DNA of 64,000 bases from Symbiodinium microadriaticum (lineage: Eukaryota > Sar > Dinophyceae > Suessiales > Symbiodiniaceae): positions 445,971 to 509,970 of the forward strand of contig LSRX01000007.1 of the NCBI GenBank assembly GCA_001939145.1, written 5' to 3'. Position 1 is the first letter of the stretch; every line of letters begins with the position of its first letter. The notes beneath the pieces are model-generated. The model made no database searches and was not told the DNA's origin. It saw nothing but the letters and a program-made list of their open reading frames with translations. The position numbers and the translations under genes are program-made. Shown one piece after another: positions 20,281 to 33,220 of this stretch.

Positions 20281-22887
20281 TATATTGAAAATTATATGAT
20301 CCATACACATACGGGCTAAAAGCTGTTGGGGGTGGCCTATGGTCTGAAATTTACGACCCTGAGTCGCTGAACCCATGCTCAACACATACTTCAAGAGCCC
20401 TGCGGGCTGAACAAGCTCCCCCGGGCTGGGGTTTGGGGGCTGAGGGTTTAGGGGTTTAGGTTTTTTTTTTGCCTCCCACCTTGCTAAAGGCTTAGGGGTT
20501 TAGGGGTTTTAGGGGTTTCGGGGTTTAGGCGTTTAGGCTTTAGGGCAGACAGCTTAACCGAACACAGTTTTTTGCGAAGCGAGGTATCGATTGCGGCCTT
20601 TGAGAGTTCGAAAGGATTGGAGTCCTCTAGGCTTTTAATTACGGGGCTTGTGGTTTGGGGCTTGGGGTTTAGGGTTTAGGGGTTTAGGGGCGTAGGGCTT
20701 TAGGGGTTTAGGGTCCTTGAGAACATTAAAAATTCTTACCCGACACACAGTCCAAAACCCTAGTGCCCCAGAAGGCCAGGTCAGCGCTGACATCAGTACT
20801 AACTGCACTGCACAAACCCTGCAGTTCCGAAGCCCACATGTCCGAAACCATGGGTATGGCTACAGGTGAGCTTCGGGGCCGGTAGGCAACACCAAGGAAC
20901 GCAACTGCGAATTCTTCAGGCCCGTACATTATTACAGCCTTGAAACCCACAGAAAACCTCAAACGATCGCCCCGTAGAAACCATTTCAAGCCCTCAACCT
21001 TCGACACCACTGGCCTTGGAAGGGCGGCCGGACTTGTCCAAAGGCGGGGCCTGGAACTTCTCCTGGAAAAGGCCTCGGCGTAGGGTTTCAGGATTTAGGG
21101 TGGTGCAAAGAGCAAGGCCCGAGCATCAGGCTCGAAAGCCCAGAGGGTGTTTCTAGTACGTACCACCGCTTACTTGAGGCTATCTCTCTATCCCTCTTGC
21201 ACTCACTCGCTCGCTCTCGCTCTTTCTCTCTCCCCCTCTGTCGACATGTACATACAAACATATGAAAATAGAAAAGGTGTGTGTGTGTATATATCTTGAA
21301 AACTTGGAAACTAGCGTGTTTGTCCTTACTTTTTCCTCTTTGCTCTACCACTTAGGGCTGTCATTCTACTGGCTTGGATGAAATTCTTGAGTGTCTTGTT
21401 TGTAGGTCCTCCAAGTGGTTCCAGATGATAGAATATGGGGTGTCTTTGCTCCTCTCATCGTTTGCATTACTCGATTAATTAAAAAAGTCAAACGAAGAGC
21501 GAAAAAGGCGCGTGAATTTAACAGAATAAAACAACAAGGATTAAATGTAAACGTCCGCATGTCTCCATAGATGTATGTCTGTAAGTATGCATCTATCTAC
21601 GAATGCTGCAGTATCGTTTCTCCACTGGGGAGGCGAAGATCCGTGGTAGCAGATCAAAGCTCAAGCAACTCGTGCCCGAAGGCTTCGAACTCCAGTGGTT
21701 GCATACGAGTTTAGGATGGTCAAAGTTCAGGGTGTATCAAGTTTCTCCAAAAACGAAACCCTAAACCCCTAAAGCCAAAAACCCTTCATAATGTCAAGCC
21801 CCACACATCCCGTTATGGCCCTTGAGGGTCTTTGAACGTGTGTCCATTGGCCCCACAAGAGTCGCATTCTGCCTAAGCAGGGTGAAAGTATTTTGAGTTT
21901 ACGCGGACAGAGTCAACTGAAGAGGTGGCATTTTAAGGATTAAGGTACATAAAGGCCTTAATGGTGCACTGTAGCATAACATGGTAAAACTACAATACTC
22001 TGCAGTACCCTAAGGCAAGGAACGATGTTTGTTCAGGCTCCTAGGTTGACGAGGGCTCGGGGTTTCGGATTTTGGGCTGTGGAAGCTTGACGTTTTCGCA
22101 TGAAATTCCTTCTCTTCCTAGATGTTGCTGGTGCGATTTGCTTGACTCTGACTGCTGCTTTCATTCATGAAAAAGCTCTGCTGTTTTGACATCAGCCTTG
22201 TTCCTTCAACCGTGAAGCCCAAATCCTGAAACCCATACCCCTAAAGCCGGAAAGCCTGAAACCCGTGACTAAACTCTGAACCCCTAAACGAATCCCTTAA
22301 AGGACAGGACCCTCCCCCCTCCGCAACCCCAAACACAAACCTTAGCCAGGCCACTCTTCGCAAACTTCCGGGCCTCGACACGTCCATCGGGCGTGTCCTC
22401 AGTGCTGTAGGGCTTCAAACTTCCCGAAACCCAAAAATAACCTGCCTTTTTTGGGCTTCCTCTTAATGCCTTCGCTTTTAAACGTCCCTACCCTAAACGC
22501 TGTCAAACCTGCAAAAAGGTGTGGGTTCCTTTGAGGTGTTGGCTTCGAAGCTTCGACTGACTTAGCTGTAAAGAGCGCCCTAAGCCCTAAACTCCTAAAC
22601 CTCATGGGAGCCCGTAGCAGGTAGAGTAGTACAATATAGTCAATTATAGTAAACGGTAGTATATGACAGTATACGACAGTGTATGAGGATCGGATAGGCC
22701 TGCTTCGCCGTACTATGTCGGGAGTCCTTTTGGGCTTTAGGGTACTAAGCAAGACGAGGGTAACAGAAGGGCTTATCGGCACATATCGGCAATATAGGGT
22801 TCCTTTAAGGGCCGCAGGGCTAGGTGTTTACACTGTAGGGCAGTCAAGATTGAGGCTTGAATTTCAGGCCATTCCTTAATGATTGGG
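20281..22887. other. Non-coding with telomere-like tracts
   Basis: TTTAGGG-type tracts lie at 20430-20550 and 20650-20720. A short CT/GA tract is at about 21180-21240, and CCCTAAA words occur at 21755-21785. No coding frame with recognisable features. Confidence 0.5.
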
Positions 22888-22960
22888 TATAGGGCTCTGG
22901 GGGTTTGGGCTTCTTTGTGTGAGCCTCACACAAAGAAGCCCAAACCCCCAGAGCCCTATA
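22888..22960. repeat. Perfect 36-bp-arm palindrome with a 1-base spacer
   Basis: Left arm 22888-22923 and right arm 22925-22960 are exact reverse complements, separated only by C at 22924. The arms begin TATAGGGCTCTGGGGGTTTG and end CTTTGTGTGAG. The absence of any mismatch in 36 bases marks either a very recent event or an assembly or cloning fold-back. Confidence 0.95.
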
Positions 22961-25793
22961 AGCTAGGGGAAACATGCAAGGGGTTTGGGGTTCGGCGCAT
23001 GGGGTTGATAGCTGAACCCCACACTACCTTACAATGTAGCCGGCGGCTCGTCATTCAATTACGGGCGCTAGCAAACGAGCTTTCTGGCCGGTCTTTAAAC
23101 ATGTCTCTGTCCCCATGACCATGTCGACGAAGTATGCCAGTGTTGCTTGTATGCCAAAGAAACCAACATTATCAGAACTGCGATGGCTCTTGCCATCATC
23201 ATTTCATGTAATCGGCTGCTGGCAGCAGCTTTGATTTGCAATCGCCGCTGCCTGCTTTCCCGGCTAGCCTGGCATCTAGATCAGCTCTGCTTCTGGTCAT
23301 TCTTGTTCAGTCCGTTCCACCCATTATCATTGTTCTGTCCGGCCTCTGCTTCGTTGGACTTCCATTGCTGCTGTGCCGCAGTTTGCGGTAGTTCCTTTGA
23401 GTTAGCCGTAGTTGTAAACATCGGGCCTATAGGGCTTGCAAGGAGCAAAGCCCGCTTACAAGACCCTGTGCCGTGCGCTTGCTGTAATGACCGCCTCCCC
23501 ATAACAAGAAGCCTAAACCCTAAACCCTAAAGCCCAAAAAACCCTAAGCGGCACAGCTGCGACCCAAAAACAATCTGAACCCTCGATCTGCCGCTACTCG
23601 GTATGCTTGCATGCCTGAGTCCGATGCACGGCCAATTGCACTGCTCCAACAACATTGCTTTAGGAATTAATTAGGGTTGAGGGTTCAGGGCTTATAAGGC
23701 TTGTAGGGTTTATAGGGCTTAAGGTTTATAGGGTTTATAGGGTTTGTAGGGTTTACAGGGTTGAGGGGAACAACACCCGGGGAGGCCGGTTCTCGACCCT
23801 CTAAGGCCAAGGGGCCATCTGCTGGTCGGTGCAGATGGTGCCTGGGGACAACTCGGCCGGCACCTGGTCGAAGTCTCCAGGGTTTAGGGTTTAGGGTTTT
23901 TAAGGGTTAAGGGTTTTAGGGTTTAGGAATTATAGGGGCTTACACAGGAAGCGTGTTGGGGGTTCCAAGTCCCTTCTTTGCAGAGGCGGCCTCCAAAAAG
24001 CAAAGTACAGCAGGAATACTCTCCTCCTGTGGTCCCTGCATAAGTATACCGTAGTCGAGTCTACCTTCCCTCCCTGTGAATCTACACGGAAAATAGACAC
24101 ACTACTTAAACCATCATAAACCGTTTATTTCCAAGCGGCATTGTACCGGGTCGGCATGATGTGGTTGTAGTTCACATACTTCACGAAAGGCCTTGGAGCT
24201 CGGGTTTAGGGGTTTAGGGCTTCGCAACAGGTTTCGAGAGACCAAACGCTAGCCTATTGGCCAAAAGACAAACCCCGTAGAGACCAAACGCCCGACATAG
24301 TCTACATAGACCTCAACCAGCACTTTAGAGACCTGATAAGCACCCAAACACCAGGACGCCTAATGTGGGTGGTTTCATAATTGTCAAAGAGTTTGGGCGG
24401 TATATTCTGGTGGAATTCTAATGTTAGGGAACTGTATTGGCAGTACTTCAAGCACCTCTTTTCAGCCACATCCCAGCAAATGGGAGCTTGACTTGACCTT
24501 TGTGCGCTTGGTGATCTTCTTCTTGGACATCTTCCTCGCGGGCAGAGTTCTTGCAGATCGGCGTCTATGGTTTCAGCAAATTCTAGGGTTCAGTGATTCA
24601 GCGTGGTGCTTGTGGGGCTTAGGGGTCCAGTTTGTTTTGGGATTGCACTTAGGCCTAAAGCGGCTCAAACGGGCTCTTTGTACAGTGACTGTAGGGTTTG
24701 ACGCTTAAGGTCTCTAGGGCTGTGGTTTATGGAGCGTCACGCGCCTTCACTCGCTTGTGTGGAGCCCCTGCCAGCAGACACATCATCCGAACCTGAACCT
24801 GATCGTACACCCCGAAATTCAACGACCGGAAGCCGAAGGTCAACAATCCTGACCACCCCCTGCGACCAGTTGAGGCAGCAGACGAGGTTATTGTATCATT
24901 GACATCACCATCATTCAGAAACACTCGCAGACGAAACTCCTGGACCGTAGACTCATACTGACAATATCCTTGCAGCCAAACCCCTCCGTTCCACCAAAGC
25001 GACAGAGAGCTTCCGCTGTCTATGCCAACGATGAGATATCGAAGTCCCACAAGCATCAGAACACTCATCTCGCCGCCATTCTTTACTTTCATACTCCTGG
25101 TGCTGAAGCTGAGTTGAGCAGCACAACTTTTCCGAACTCGTGTCAGTGATAACTACAGGACGTGCTGTTTGTTGCGTATAGTTGCGATGGCCGACTCTCT
25201 TCAATATTTTCTATCAAGCTAATGTAGGCAGCATGCAAAGTTAAGCGCTGAAGCCGCTGGCGAAGCAATATACCATGAATCTCATTGCGTTCGACAGCAT
25301 TACTTCTTACTGGAAAGCAGGCTCAGATGCTCCTACAACCGACACCCGCACACCCCGCAGTGCCCTAAGTCAAGCCGGAAAAGGCACGAAGCTCAAACTA
25401 TAGGGTTTAATTAGAGGATTAATGGCCTAGGCCCTATAAGCTTGGCATTGCCGGCCTGGTAACCTTCAGCGGTGCGCGGTTGATGCCAGCCACGAGGGCA
25501 TGACCAAAGGGACGGGCCTGGTTCGAACAATTGGTTTTCGGCGCCAATCATAATTTGTTGTTGTTCGTTGTTTGGAGATACTTTCGGGGTTGAGCTGAAA
25601 AGCCCAGCTACGGTACCTGCATAATGGGATACGATGGTATTGTCGTATCGGGGCGCAAACCGACTACAAAGGTAACTTGTCTTCTAGGATTCTAGGTCTA
25701 GGTGAAGGCTGTGAGAGTTCACGGTCTTGGCTGTTGCGCTTTCTGGCTGAAACGGGGTTGCTTGGGCGGCGATGACAATGGTCATGCTGCCGG
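22961..25793. other. Non-coding stretch
   Basis: No gene recognised. TTTAGGG/TATAGGG tracts occur at 23670-23765 and 23878-23935, with a few words near 24200. Frames of 95-127 codons (23147-23530, 24421-24708, 24727-25092) show no family features and overlap on both strands. Confidence 0.5.
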
Positions 25794-25919
25794 TCATCAT
25801 CATCATCATCATCATCATCATTCAACATCATTCAACATCATTCAACATCATTCATCATCATCATCATCATCATCATCACCATCATCATCATAATCATCGT
25901 CATCACAGTCATCATCATG
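25794..25919. repeat. (CAT)n microsatellite with TTCAACATCA decamers
   Basis: CAT triplets are interrupted in the middle by three to four copies of a 10-mer (TTCAACATCA). The His/Ser-rich frame across it is a repeat artefact. Confidence 0.92.
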
Positions 25920-26423
25920 TTCCTTGCAAGGAATGACCACGACAATGATCATGACGATGATAACAGGGCATGTGAAGTTAGTTTACAAAACTTGGATGAT
26001 GGCGGCGATAAGGGCGAAGATGAGGATGACAGGTACGGACATGCTGTTCTACGTTTGCTCCCAAAGTAGCAGTCGCAATCATAGCTGTAGACGACTACGC
26101 TGTTCCGTCCATGAGGAAGCAAGGTTCGGCAGTCAAGAACAGGGTTTTGGCGAATTATTCAGACCTCTTTGGTAGATCAACCATGAATTATCAACCTCTG
26201 TGACACTAGCATAGCCTCAGATCTTTGCATAGCTTCTGGAAAGCTCTAGGGATCCTACAAACAGTACTGTTTGGTAGGCCTGACCAAACCCGGAACCCCA
26301 TGCATAGCCGAGGAGCCTTTGAGCCGTCATCAAAGGCCTTGACCACGATAGCCTGAAGTCTGGGATTTTCAGGCTCCCATAAGTCCTACAGAACTCCGTA
26401 AAAGGCTCTATGTTCTACCGTCT
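25920..26423. other. Non-coding stretch
   Basis: No gene seen. A short self-complementary word, CAAACAGTACTGTTTG, lies near 26259-26275. Confidence 0.45.
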
Positions 26424-26533
26424 TATATGGGTAGTTCTGCAAATTCGGGTCCCTTTTTAGATCCCCAAGATAGTACGGCACCCTTATAAAAAGGAGCCTA
26501 AGCAGGACCCTAATTTAGAGAACCGCCCATAGG
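26424..26533. mobile_element. 110-bp inverted-repeat element (K)
   Basis: The left arm ATATGGGTAGTTCTGC-AAATT-GGGTCC pairs imperfectly with the right arm GGACCCTAATTTAGAGAACC-GCCCATAGG. The length matches the other small foldback elements. It is a single copy in this window. Confidence 0.45.
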
Positions 26534-28660
26534 GGTTCTATAGCAGGAGCAGCCTGGCAAACTTCAAGTCTGAAAACAGAGGGCGCACATAAGTATGACT
26601 TCCTCTGTCAGCTCCCGTTCCACAGCCCTTCTTGTCGTCCGCTCCCCCAAAGCCCGAGCTGTCGTGTTTCCTTTCGACGGCCAAAGAGGGAGCCCTTCTT
26701 TCTTTTAGAGACAACAGCGGTCCCACAATGCAGGGCTGAAGAATCATACCATTGTCTTAGGTTGTATTGCAATAACCCTAAAATGGGGACCGAACGAGCA
26801 GACATATCTGCGCCAAGTATACGAACGCCCTGTAGTACCTCTTAAGTGAGGGCTCCATGATCTGAACCTTGTCAGAGTTTGTCTTAATAAGCTGCAGGAG
26901 GCACCAGAGAGTCCGTCACTCTAATAGCCAAGATGCTCAACGGAGCCCTCATTCGGGCTGTTTTGGTCTTTACACTTCTTGATAGGGAGCTTCGGGGTTT
27001 CGGGGGTCGGGGTTAGGGTTAACTTCAGTAGCACCCCATGATCTCCATTCGCTCCTCTGGCAATGGCTGGCCGGATCTACCCTTGTAGACATGCGATCTA
27101 CTGCCGCGCGCTACAATTCACATGAAGTTGTAGTAGAACTCGCTTTGTAAGGGCTTTGGTGACTAAGTATGACTCTGTGTGCTGCGTGGGGGGTTCGATA
27201 GAACGAAAGGGTTCCCACATTTCCTGAGACAGCTACACGAGTGTTGCCAAGTTCAACTTCTAGAACCAGTCGAATCGCCCCACCCTCAAACGATCCCTCA
27301 CCCCTCTAGCCCCAAAACCCTTAGTACAGAACCCGTCTAGAGTCCTTATAGTACCAAACCCATGGTAACACTGCCAGCCTTCTTGCCGGCGTAGCGCCCC
27401 TCGGGAAGGATTCCGCACTTTCCCCGTCCCGCCCAAACAAGAACAGCCAGTACAGAGTAAGCCTCACAAAGGTGGAAACCGGCTTAAGGACAAATAGTGC
27501 TGGGATTCCCTATGCAGTACTCTTAAGAATTGAAGCTAATGTTCTTCCAACTTTTGGGCTTCTACTACAGATCAGGACCCAAACCTGGACGCCCCACGAG
27601 CCAGGCTTGCAAACCCCCTGTTTAGTTTAGTAGAAAGCCTTACAGGGTCTTTAAAGCTTTGTGCGGGATTCTGTGCCATGCTATGCAGTCGGCTTAAGTT
27701 TAGGGTTTAGGGTGTAGGGTTTAGGGTAATTACTACTGCTGCTGCCAGTACTACTGCTACGAAGAAAACTACTGCTACATACAGCCCATCACCGTCCAAG
27801 CCCAAAGCCCTCATTTGTCGAGTGCCGGAGTGTCCAAGATCGCCCTGTTGGTGAGCCAAAGCAGGAGCAGGTCATGATGGCAACCGTGGAAGCTTCATAA
27901 AGGACACCACTGAAGCAATGCACACATCCCAACCATCCGCAACACCCTAAATGACAGCCTCCCGACTTCCAAAGCCCCATTTCCTTGAACCCCGAAACCC
28001 TAAAAACCCCACAAATCCCCGCCCCCCAAACACCGAAACGACCCTTTTGAGGGCGCCTGCAACATCACGACGACCCTCCCGGCTTTCAGGAACTTTCCTC
28101 AGATTCGCACAGTGCCCTTTAAAGGGTCAGAGGAGCTATGACTTGGGTCTTTTGTTTATGTTTAGTGCGGAGTTAGGTAACTAACCATACTGATACCGAA
28201 ATCCTGAAGCCTTACTCACCCGACAGTCCTCCCTCACCCAACTGCGGGTTATGTAAAGCACTGCGGAGTCTTGCGAAACACATATGTCACCATTATGAGG
28301 CACTTTTTTCAACCCTTTGCGAAGCCCCTATGAGGGATTTGGGACTGCGTGCGAGCTTCCAAGCCACTGGGGGCTTGAAGTGACAAACAGCGTCGGTGTA
28401 ATATGATACAGGGGCGTTAATCTGGGGTTGGGTGTAGAGTATACTAATACAAGTAGTATACGATAACATAAGAGGACATTTTTACTAAGTATTCCGACAC
28501 CCGTAGTAACTTCAGACGCGGCATCTTTAACCTTATCTGATTGAGTCCCTGAGGGTACCTGTGCCTATCTAGTAGATGCCTTGGCCTTCCGGGGGGGGGG
28601 GGGTTGCGCATAGCAGCTCTACGGCCAACACAGGCTGCGTAACGTGGACTGATGGGCTCC
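26534..28660. other. Non-coding stretch
   Basis: No gene recognised. Telomere-like words are at 27000-27020 and 27700-27730, with a 13-base G run at 28591-28603. The frames are short and lack features. Confidence 0.5.
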
Positions 28661-28755
28661 TGCCCATAAGCTCCATCGTCGTTCCTTTTTGGGGTTTAGA
28701 TTTAGCATCCCATAAGGTAACCCCAAAAAGGAACTACTATGGGAGCCTATGGGTA
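28661..28755 (+). mobile_element. MITE-like family A, copy 2 (95 bp)
   Basis: Ends TGCCCATAAGCTCC and GGAGCCTATGGGTA, with inner arms TCCTTTTTGGGG and CCCCAAAAAGGAACTACTAT. The centre CATAAGGTAACC reads in the same orientation as the satellite at 51.5 kb. Confidence 0.8.
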
Positions 28756-29508
28756 GTGCCTATTCGAGTTAGCCCGGCTGCGCCACGAAATGCGAAACTC
28801 CAAACCCTGCTGCTCAGATAGAAAAACCCTCGTGCTCTGAATGGCTTGGGGGTTTTAGGACGTGTTGGTTTAGGGAGTTCTTGGTTTTAGGGTTGAAGGT
28901 TTAGGAATTTTGGATTGAGTGATTACGGGTTTAGGACCCGACATAGCCCAAAATTACGATGTCCTGGCCTGACGAGAACCACACAACCCGACACAGGATG
29001 AGTGTCGGAGTGTTCGAACCCTAAACAAACCCAATCCCTCGAAATTCCCCCCCCCCTTTTCTTCAATGTCTCTTACTGACTGATGGTTCTTCCTGGCACT
29101 GGAATTCAAAGAAATACTCAAACAACACTATGGGGACTAGTACGTTTAACAGACGCGGCCCCAAAAAGCCTTCAAATCCATGCCTGGTGGCCCATGCTTG
29201 TAGCTGCGCGAGGGCTACCCCTTTCTCTCCGCCTGAACTCAGCTAGAGCCTGGAAGCCATCGAGCAAAACCAGACCTCTCCGTCTCTGCAGGCTTCAGAT
29301 GTAAGGAAGCTTGGGGTTTACCTGGACCCTCGAGAACCTACATGTTTAAGGACATTATGTACGGAAACCACATATATATAATATATATAGATAAAAGGGA
29401 CCCTAAATGAAGGTAGGAGAAGGTAGGTCTCTTTGGATCCAGGTAGGGGCTGGGTTGGAGCTCGATCTCCGAAGGTTTCTGTCAGGGCATGGACCAGGAC
29501 ATGTAATG
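28756..29508. other. Non-coding stretch
   Basis: No gene seen. Telomere-like words occur at 28850-28940, with an AT run at about 29371-29389. Confidence 0.5.
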
Positions 29509-29576
29509 TAGGGGCCTTAATAATCAGACGAGGGCTTTGGGGGTTTAGGGTTTAGGGTGGCTCCTTATGATAATTT
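29509..29576 (+). mobile_element. MITE-like family B, copy 1 (partial)
   Basis: The left end TAGGGGCCTTAATAATCAGA and an interior related to copy 2 (GGCTCCTTATGATAATT) are present. The right arm is missing, and telomere-like words sit in the middle. Confidence 0.6.
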
Positions 29577-29998
29577 TTTTTCGAAGTACTGTTGAAGGAG
29601 GCAAGAGGCTCAACGCCGGAGCAAAAGAGAAAGCTGCTACAGGAACAGTCGGACAGCAACTCTCTGACAAAACCCGTAGTGACATTGACAAAGTCCCTGG
29701 GGTTCTGCATACATATGACATACTCGGGCTGCAGGCTTACCCACATGAGCCCTGTACGGTAACAGGAGCCGCTCTCCGCGCCAAACCCGGTGGCAAGAGA
29801 GGTCCCCCATCCAGACAGAAACTCTGCACATGCAAGGTCCGAGGACACTTAGGCCTGCGACAGGCAGTTCCCCAACCTACACTGTAAAGAGGAACACCGA
29901 GGCTCAAGCGGCTCAAGGGTCAACCAAAAGGGTGGCGCTGGCATCTTGCTGGCTCTGCCGACGAAGCACTGCACATTCGATAATTATTGTATAATCTA
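29577..29998. other. Non-coding stretch with unassigned frames
   Basis: A 106-codon plus-strand frame (29567-29887) and a 98-codon minus-strand frame overlap. Neither shows a domain, and the first begins inside a MITE relic. Confidence 0.4.
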
Positions 29999-30099
29999 TG
30001 TAGGGGCCTTAATAATTAGAATAGGGTTTTGGGGGGTTCCTCATTATAATTATAGTATAATATCCCCAAAACCCTATTCTAACCATTAAGGCCCCTACA
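29999..30099. mobile_element. MITE-like family B, copy 2 (about 100 bp, complete)
   Basis: Ends TGTAGGGGCCTTAAT and ATTAAGGCCCCTACA are perfect inverse copies except for the inner bases. The arms continue as AGAATAGGGTTTTGGGG and CCCCAAAACCCTATTCT around an ATTATAATTATAGTATAAT centre. Confidence 0.88.
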
Positions 30100-31559
30100 G
30101 TATCACCGGCACCAGCCGACCACCAGGGTTTAGAGTACCGTCCGGTTTCGTCATCATCGTGATCACTGTCGCCGTGACTCAACATCGTTGTCTGTGCCGT
30201 CGTCGTCGCGAGCACCACCTTGAATGCCCTTACCACCGCAACCTCGGCATCCTGCAGCGACGGTACTCACACTGACAGCAACAACAGCTTCATCGTCGTC
30301 CTTGCTTAAATCCTAATCATCCATAAACTTTATAGCACAAACAGCAATGATCATCATATCTTGTGCTATCGCCATAAATCATCATTACGTGCCTCTCGGT
30401 CTTAGCTCCTCGGCGCCGTCATCATGTGTCCCCTTACTCGACTCTTTCTCACGGCCATCATGCCCATCTAACGGCAGCCGAAGGCAGCAAATCAGCACCA
30501 GTGCAAAGGGTATGTTAGGGCTTTGGACGTGACTAACATTGTTGTAGCTGCACCTAGTTCAAGATACCCCAGAACCCTTACAGAAACCCTCAAAGCCCGA
30601 AAAGGAGTCCCCCAGTCAGTAGCCAGCCCCCCACCCGGAAAAAGGAGCGGAGGCGCTTCTTTTCACCGTGGGTGCCCGCGCCAACTGGAAGCCTCCGGCT
30701 TGCAAGCGCTGGCCATCGTGGGACCCTTGGTGCTAGTGACCTCGGGAAGTCTCGGATATGGGTTTAGGGGGGGAGGGGCGTTGATGAACATAATGGGGTT
30801 CTGGGGATTTGGCATACCAAAACTATGACAAGGAGGTTAATTAAATATGGGCCGTGAATACCGCGACGAAGGCATCTTGATGCTAGGTCACAAAAAACGG
30901 TTCGGGACACACGGATCGCGATGTTCAATCTTCCACACCGCGGCTACAGACGCGCAGCCGATTCAGCCAAGAGGCCAGCAGCTTGAGACTCTTTTCATAC
31001 ATACATCATTACTTGTGACATGGAGCCATGCACGCAGAAAAAAATCTGCACTCCTGCCAAAATTCAACGGAGATAATCATATGCGGACATGTGATGTGCA
31101 CATGCAATCGCAAAAAAAGCGCACATACAGCGAGACAGCGAGAGAGAGAGAGAGAGAGAAACACACACGCACGCATGCGCGCACGTGCATTTAGACAGCC
31201 CGAAAGCATAGCAGTCCTAAGTCCTACTTGTCGAGCAGCTGCCAGGAGCCCTTTTCCACCTGCACTGAAGGACAAATGCTAAGACAAGAAGCCCTGGCGA
31301 ACGAGCAAACGTATAGGCACACAAAGAACACAGACAGACACATAGACACACAAACCCTCTCTCACAGGACGCACACACCTGTCCGCATAACGCAACAGCG
31401 GCTCACACTTCGCAAGAATCGCACAACACCAAGCCAACCCTACATGCTGAGGAGTCAAGCAAATTCTCGCAGCCATGCCACCTTCCTGGTGTCATGAGCG
31501 ACAGCTCAATTACCTGAACGGAAGTCGAAAGGGTCTACAGATAGATGTATCTCTAAAAG
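30100..31559. other. Non-coding stretch
   Basis: No gene. There is a short (GA)n tract at 31140-31160 and CA/GCAC-rich sequence near 31160-31190 and 31310-31350. Confidence 0.5.
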
Positions 31560-31633
31560 CATACATACATACATACATACATACATACATACGTACATTG
31601 TACAGTATGTATGCATGTATGTATGTATGTATA
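31560..31633. repeat. (ATAC)n/(GTAT)n microsatellite forming an inverted repeat
   Basis: An (ATAC)n tract (31560-31592) is followed after GTACATTGTAC by a (GTAT)n tract (31605-31633). The two tracts are reverse complements, so the single strand can fold into a long hairpin. Confidence 0.9.
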
Positions 31634-33220
31634 CTACAGATATACACAATATCTGTTAGATACCACGGTATAAGTTTAACTGAAACTCCAAAACAATGCG
31701 AGGCTCAACTGTGGTTACATGATTACGGTTTCGATGTTTCAGGATGTTCGAACGCAGTTTCAGCCCTCCCCCTGAATAGCTCAGCCAGCCGAGTCTAAGC
31801 ATGAGAAGCTGCAACTGCTTCCATGGAGTATAGAAGATCTGCGTGATTAGGGCTCAGGACGTTAAAGTCTGAAGCCTAGTCGCTCCCCGGTTCGGCTTGA
31901 GGTCTGGGCACATATACTTCATCACGGGCCATCGCGCTAAATCAGACGTGCCCCTCCCAATGTCCACAGCTCCCTTCGAGCTCGGCGTTGCAGAGATTGA
32001 AGGAACCCTTAACGGACTCCATATACTAGCTGCTACGAGCCCTTCAAGGTACCCGTAGAGGAAGCTGCAGAGGAAGCCTGATTGTCAGACAATCGGGCAT
32101 TGTTCCAGGAAGCCAGGCCCACTTTCACCCCTTCAAGAACATGACGGTGACAATGTCGCAACTACTTCCAATGCTCATAAGGACCTGCTTTTTTTCTTGA
32201 AATCGGTCAGATTCGTGTCCCAAGAGGCGAACCGCAACAGTCCTTAACAACCCATGAAGAAGAAGCTGCGTTGAACAAGTGGTGGCAACTTCAATCTGCG
32301 AGAACCACAAACCCAGCCAAGAGTCGCTTGCGCTTTGTGGGCACCTGCTGCAGACTCCCATCTCGATGTGGAAGCTGCTTGTACCGTGGTTGGCAAGAAG
32401 AAGAAGAAGCAGTAAGCATGTGTAACAACCAAGTGGGACCAAATACGAAGTACGATGACAGGAAGACTTCCATTCTTAGCCAGTTCCTGCATTATGAATA
32501 TGAAGGTATAGGGCCAGTACGGCGCTGATAAAACCTTTTTCGGCTTATGGCTTGTTAGCCAACCGGTGAGTCATGTGAATTGGAGCAAACGGCACCGTCA
32601 CCTTCGACAATCTATAACCATCTACAAGACTGAAAGCAAGATGCTGTCAGAAAACATCGTGGCGAGCCCATACGCATGGCGAAGCTCCCAGTTCCGCGGA
32701 TAATGGCTTATGAAGACAGGAAAGCACCCGGTTTGCTGTCGCCACCGCGGTCTTCTAAAGCCCACAGGCCCTTAAGCCCCAAACCCCGTGAGCTAGCTTG
32801 GTGGCTTGGTGGTGTGCATGCATCAGGCAGCCGAGCCGCACTGCAGAAGTCCAGCTCCTGCTGCCTTGAAAGATCAGGTCGAAAGCCCAAGCCGAAAGCT
32901 ATAGAGGCCCTATAGGGAGCAAGCAAAAGTGAAAGGGTCCTTCTTAGTATTTGCAGACGTTTAGGGCTCGGGCTTGTTTTAGGTGCAGTGCATCTTTAAC
33001 TCCAAGAGGGGCTCGACACACGGCCCCTGTCCACAGACACATCCGCATCTGCCTACAAAACCCTAAACCCTAAATCCTGAAAATCGTGGACAACCCAAAA
33101 AGCACTGACACTCTTATAAACCCTAAACCCTACAGCCCCATAAATCCGAACTGTCAATGGCCCAATCAAACGAAGTCAACCTAGCGTTGCATACTTCTGC
33201 CAAACCACATTCGCCAAATA
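31634..33220. other. Non-coding stretch
   Basis: No gene recognised. Frames of 60-105 codons at 32125-32528 overlap on both strands with no features. CCCTAAAC words occur at 33060-33130. Confidence 0.5.

Noticed and set aside
24421..25204. Overlapping frames of 83-121 codons on both strands
   Set aside because: No domain, transmembrane pattern or repeat consistent with a known family, and both strands are equally open.
28990..29020. tRNA B-box-like GTTCGAACCC
   Set aside because: No A box at the right distance and no acceptor or anticodon stem could be paired. Similar chance words at 3262 and 48612 fail for the same reason.
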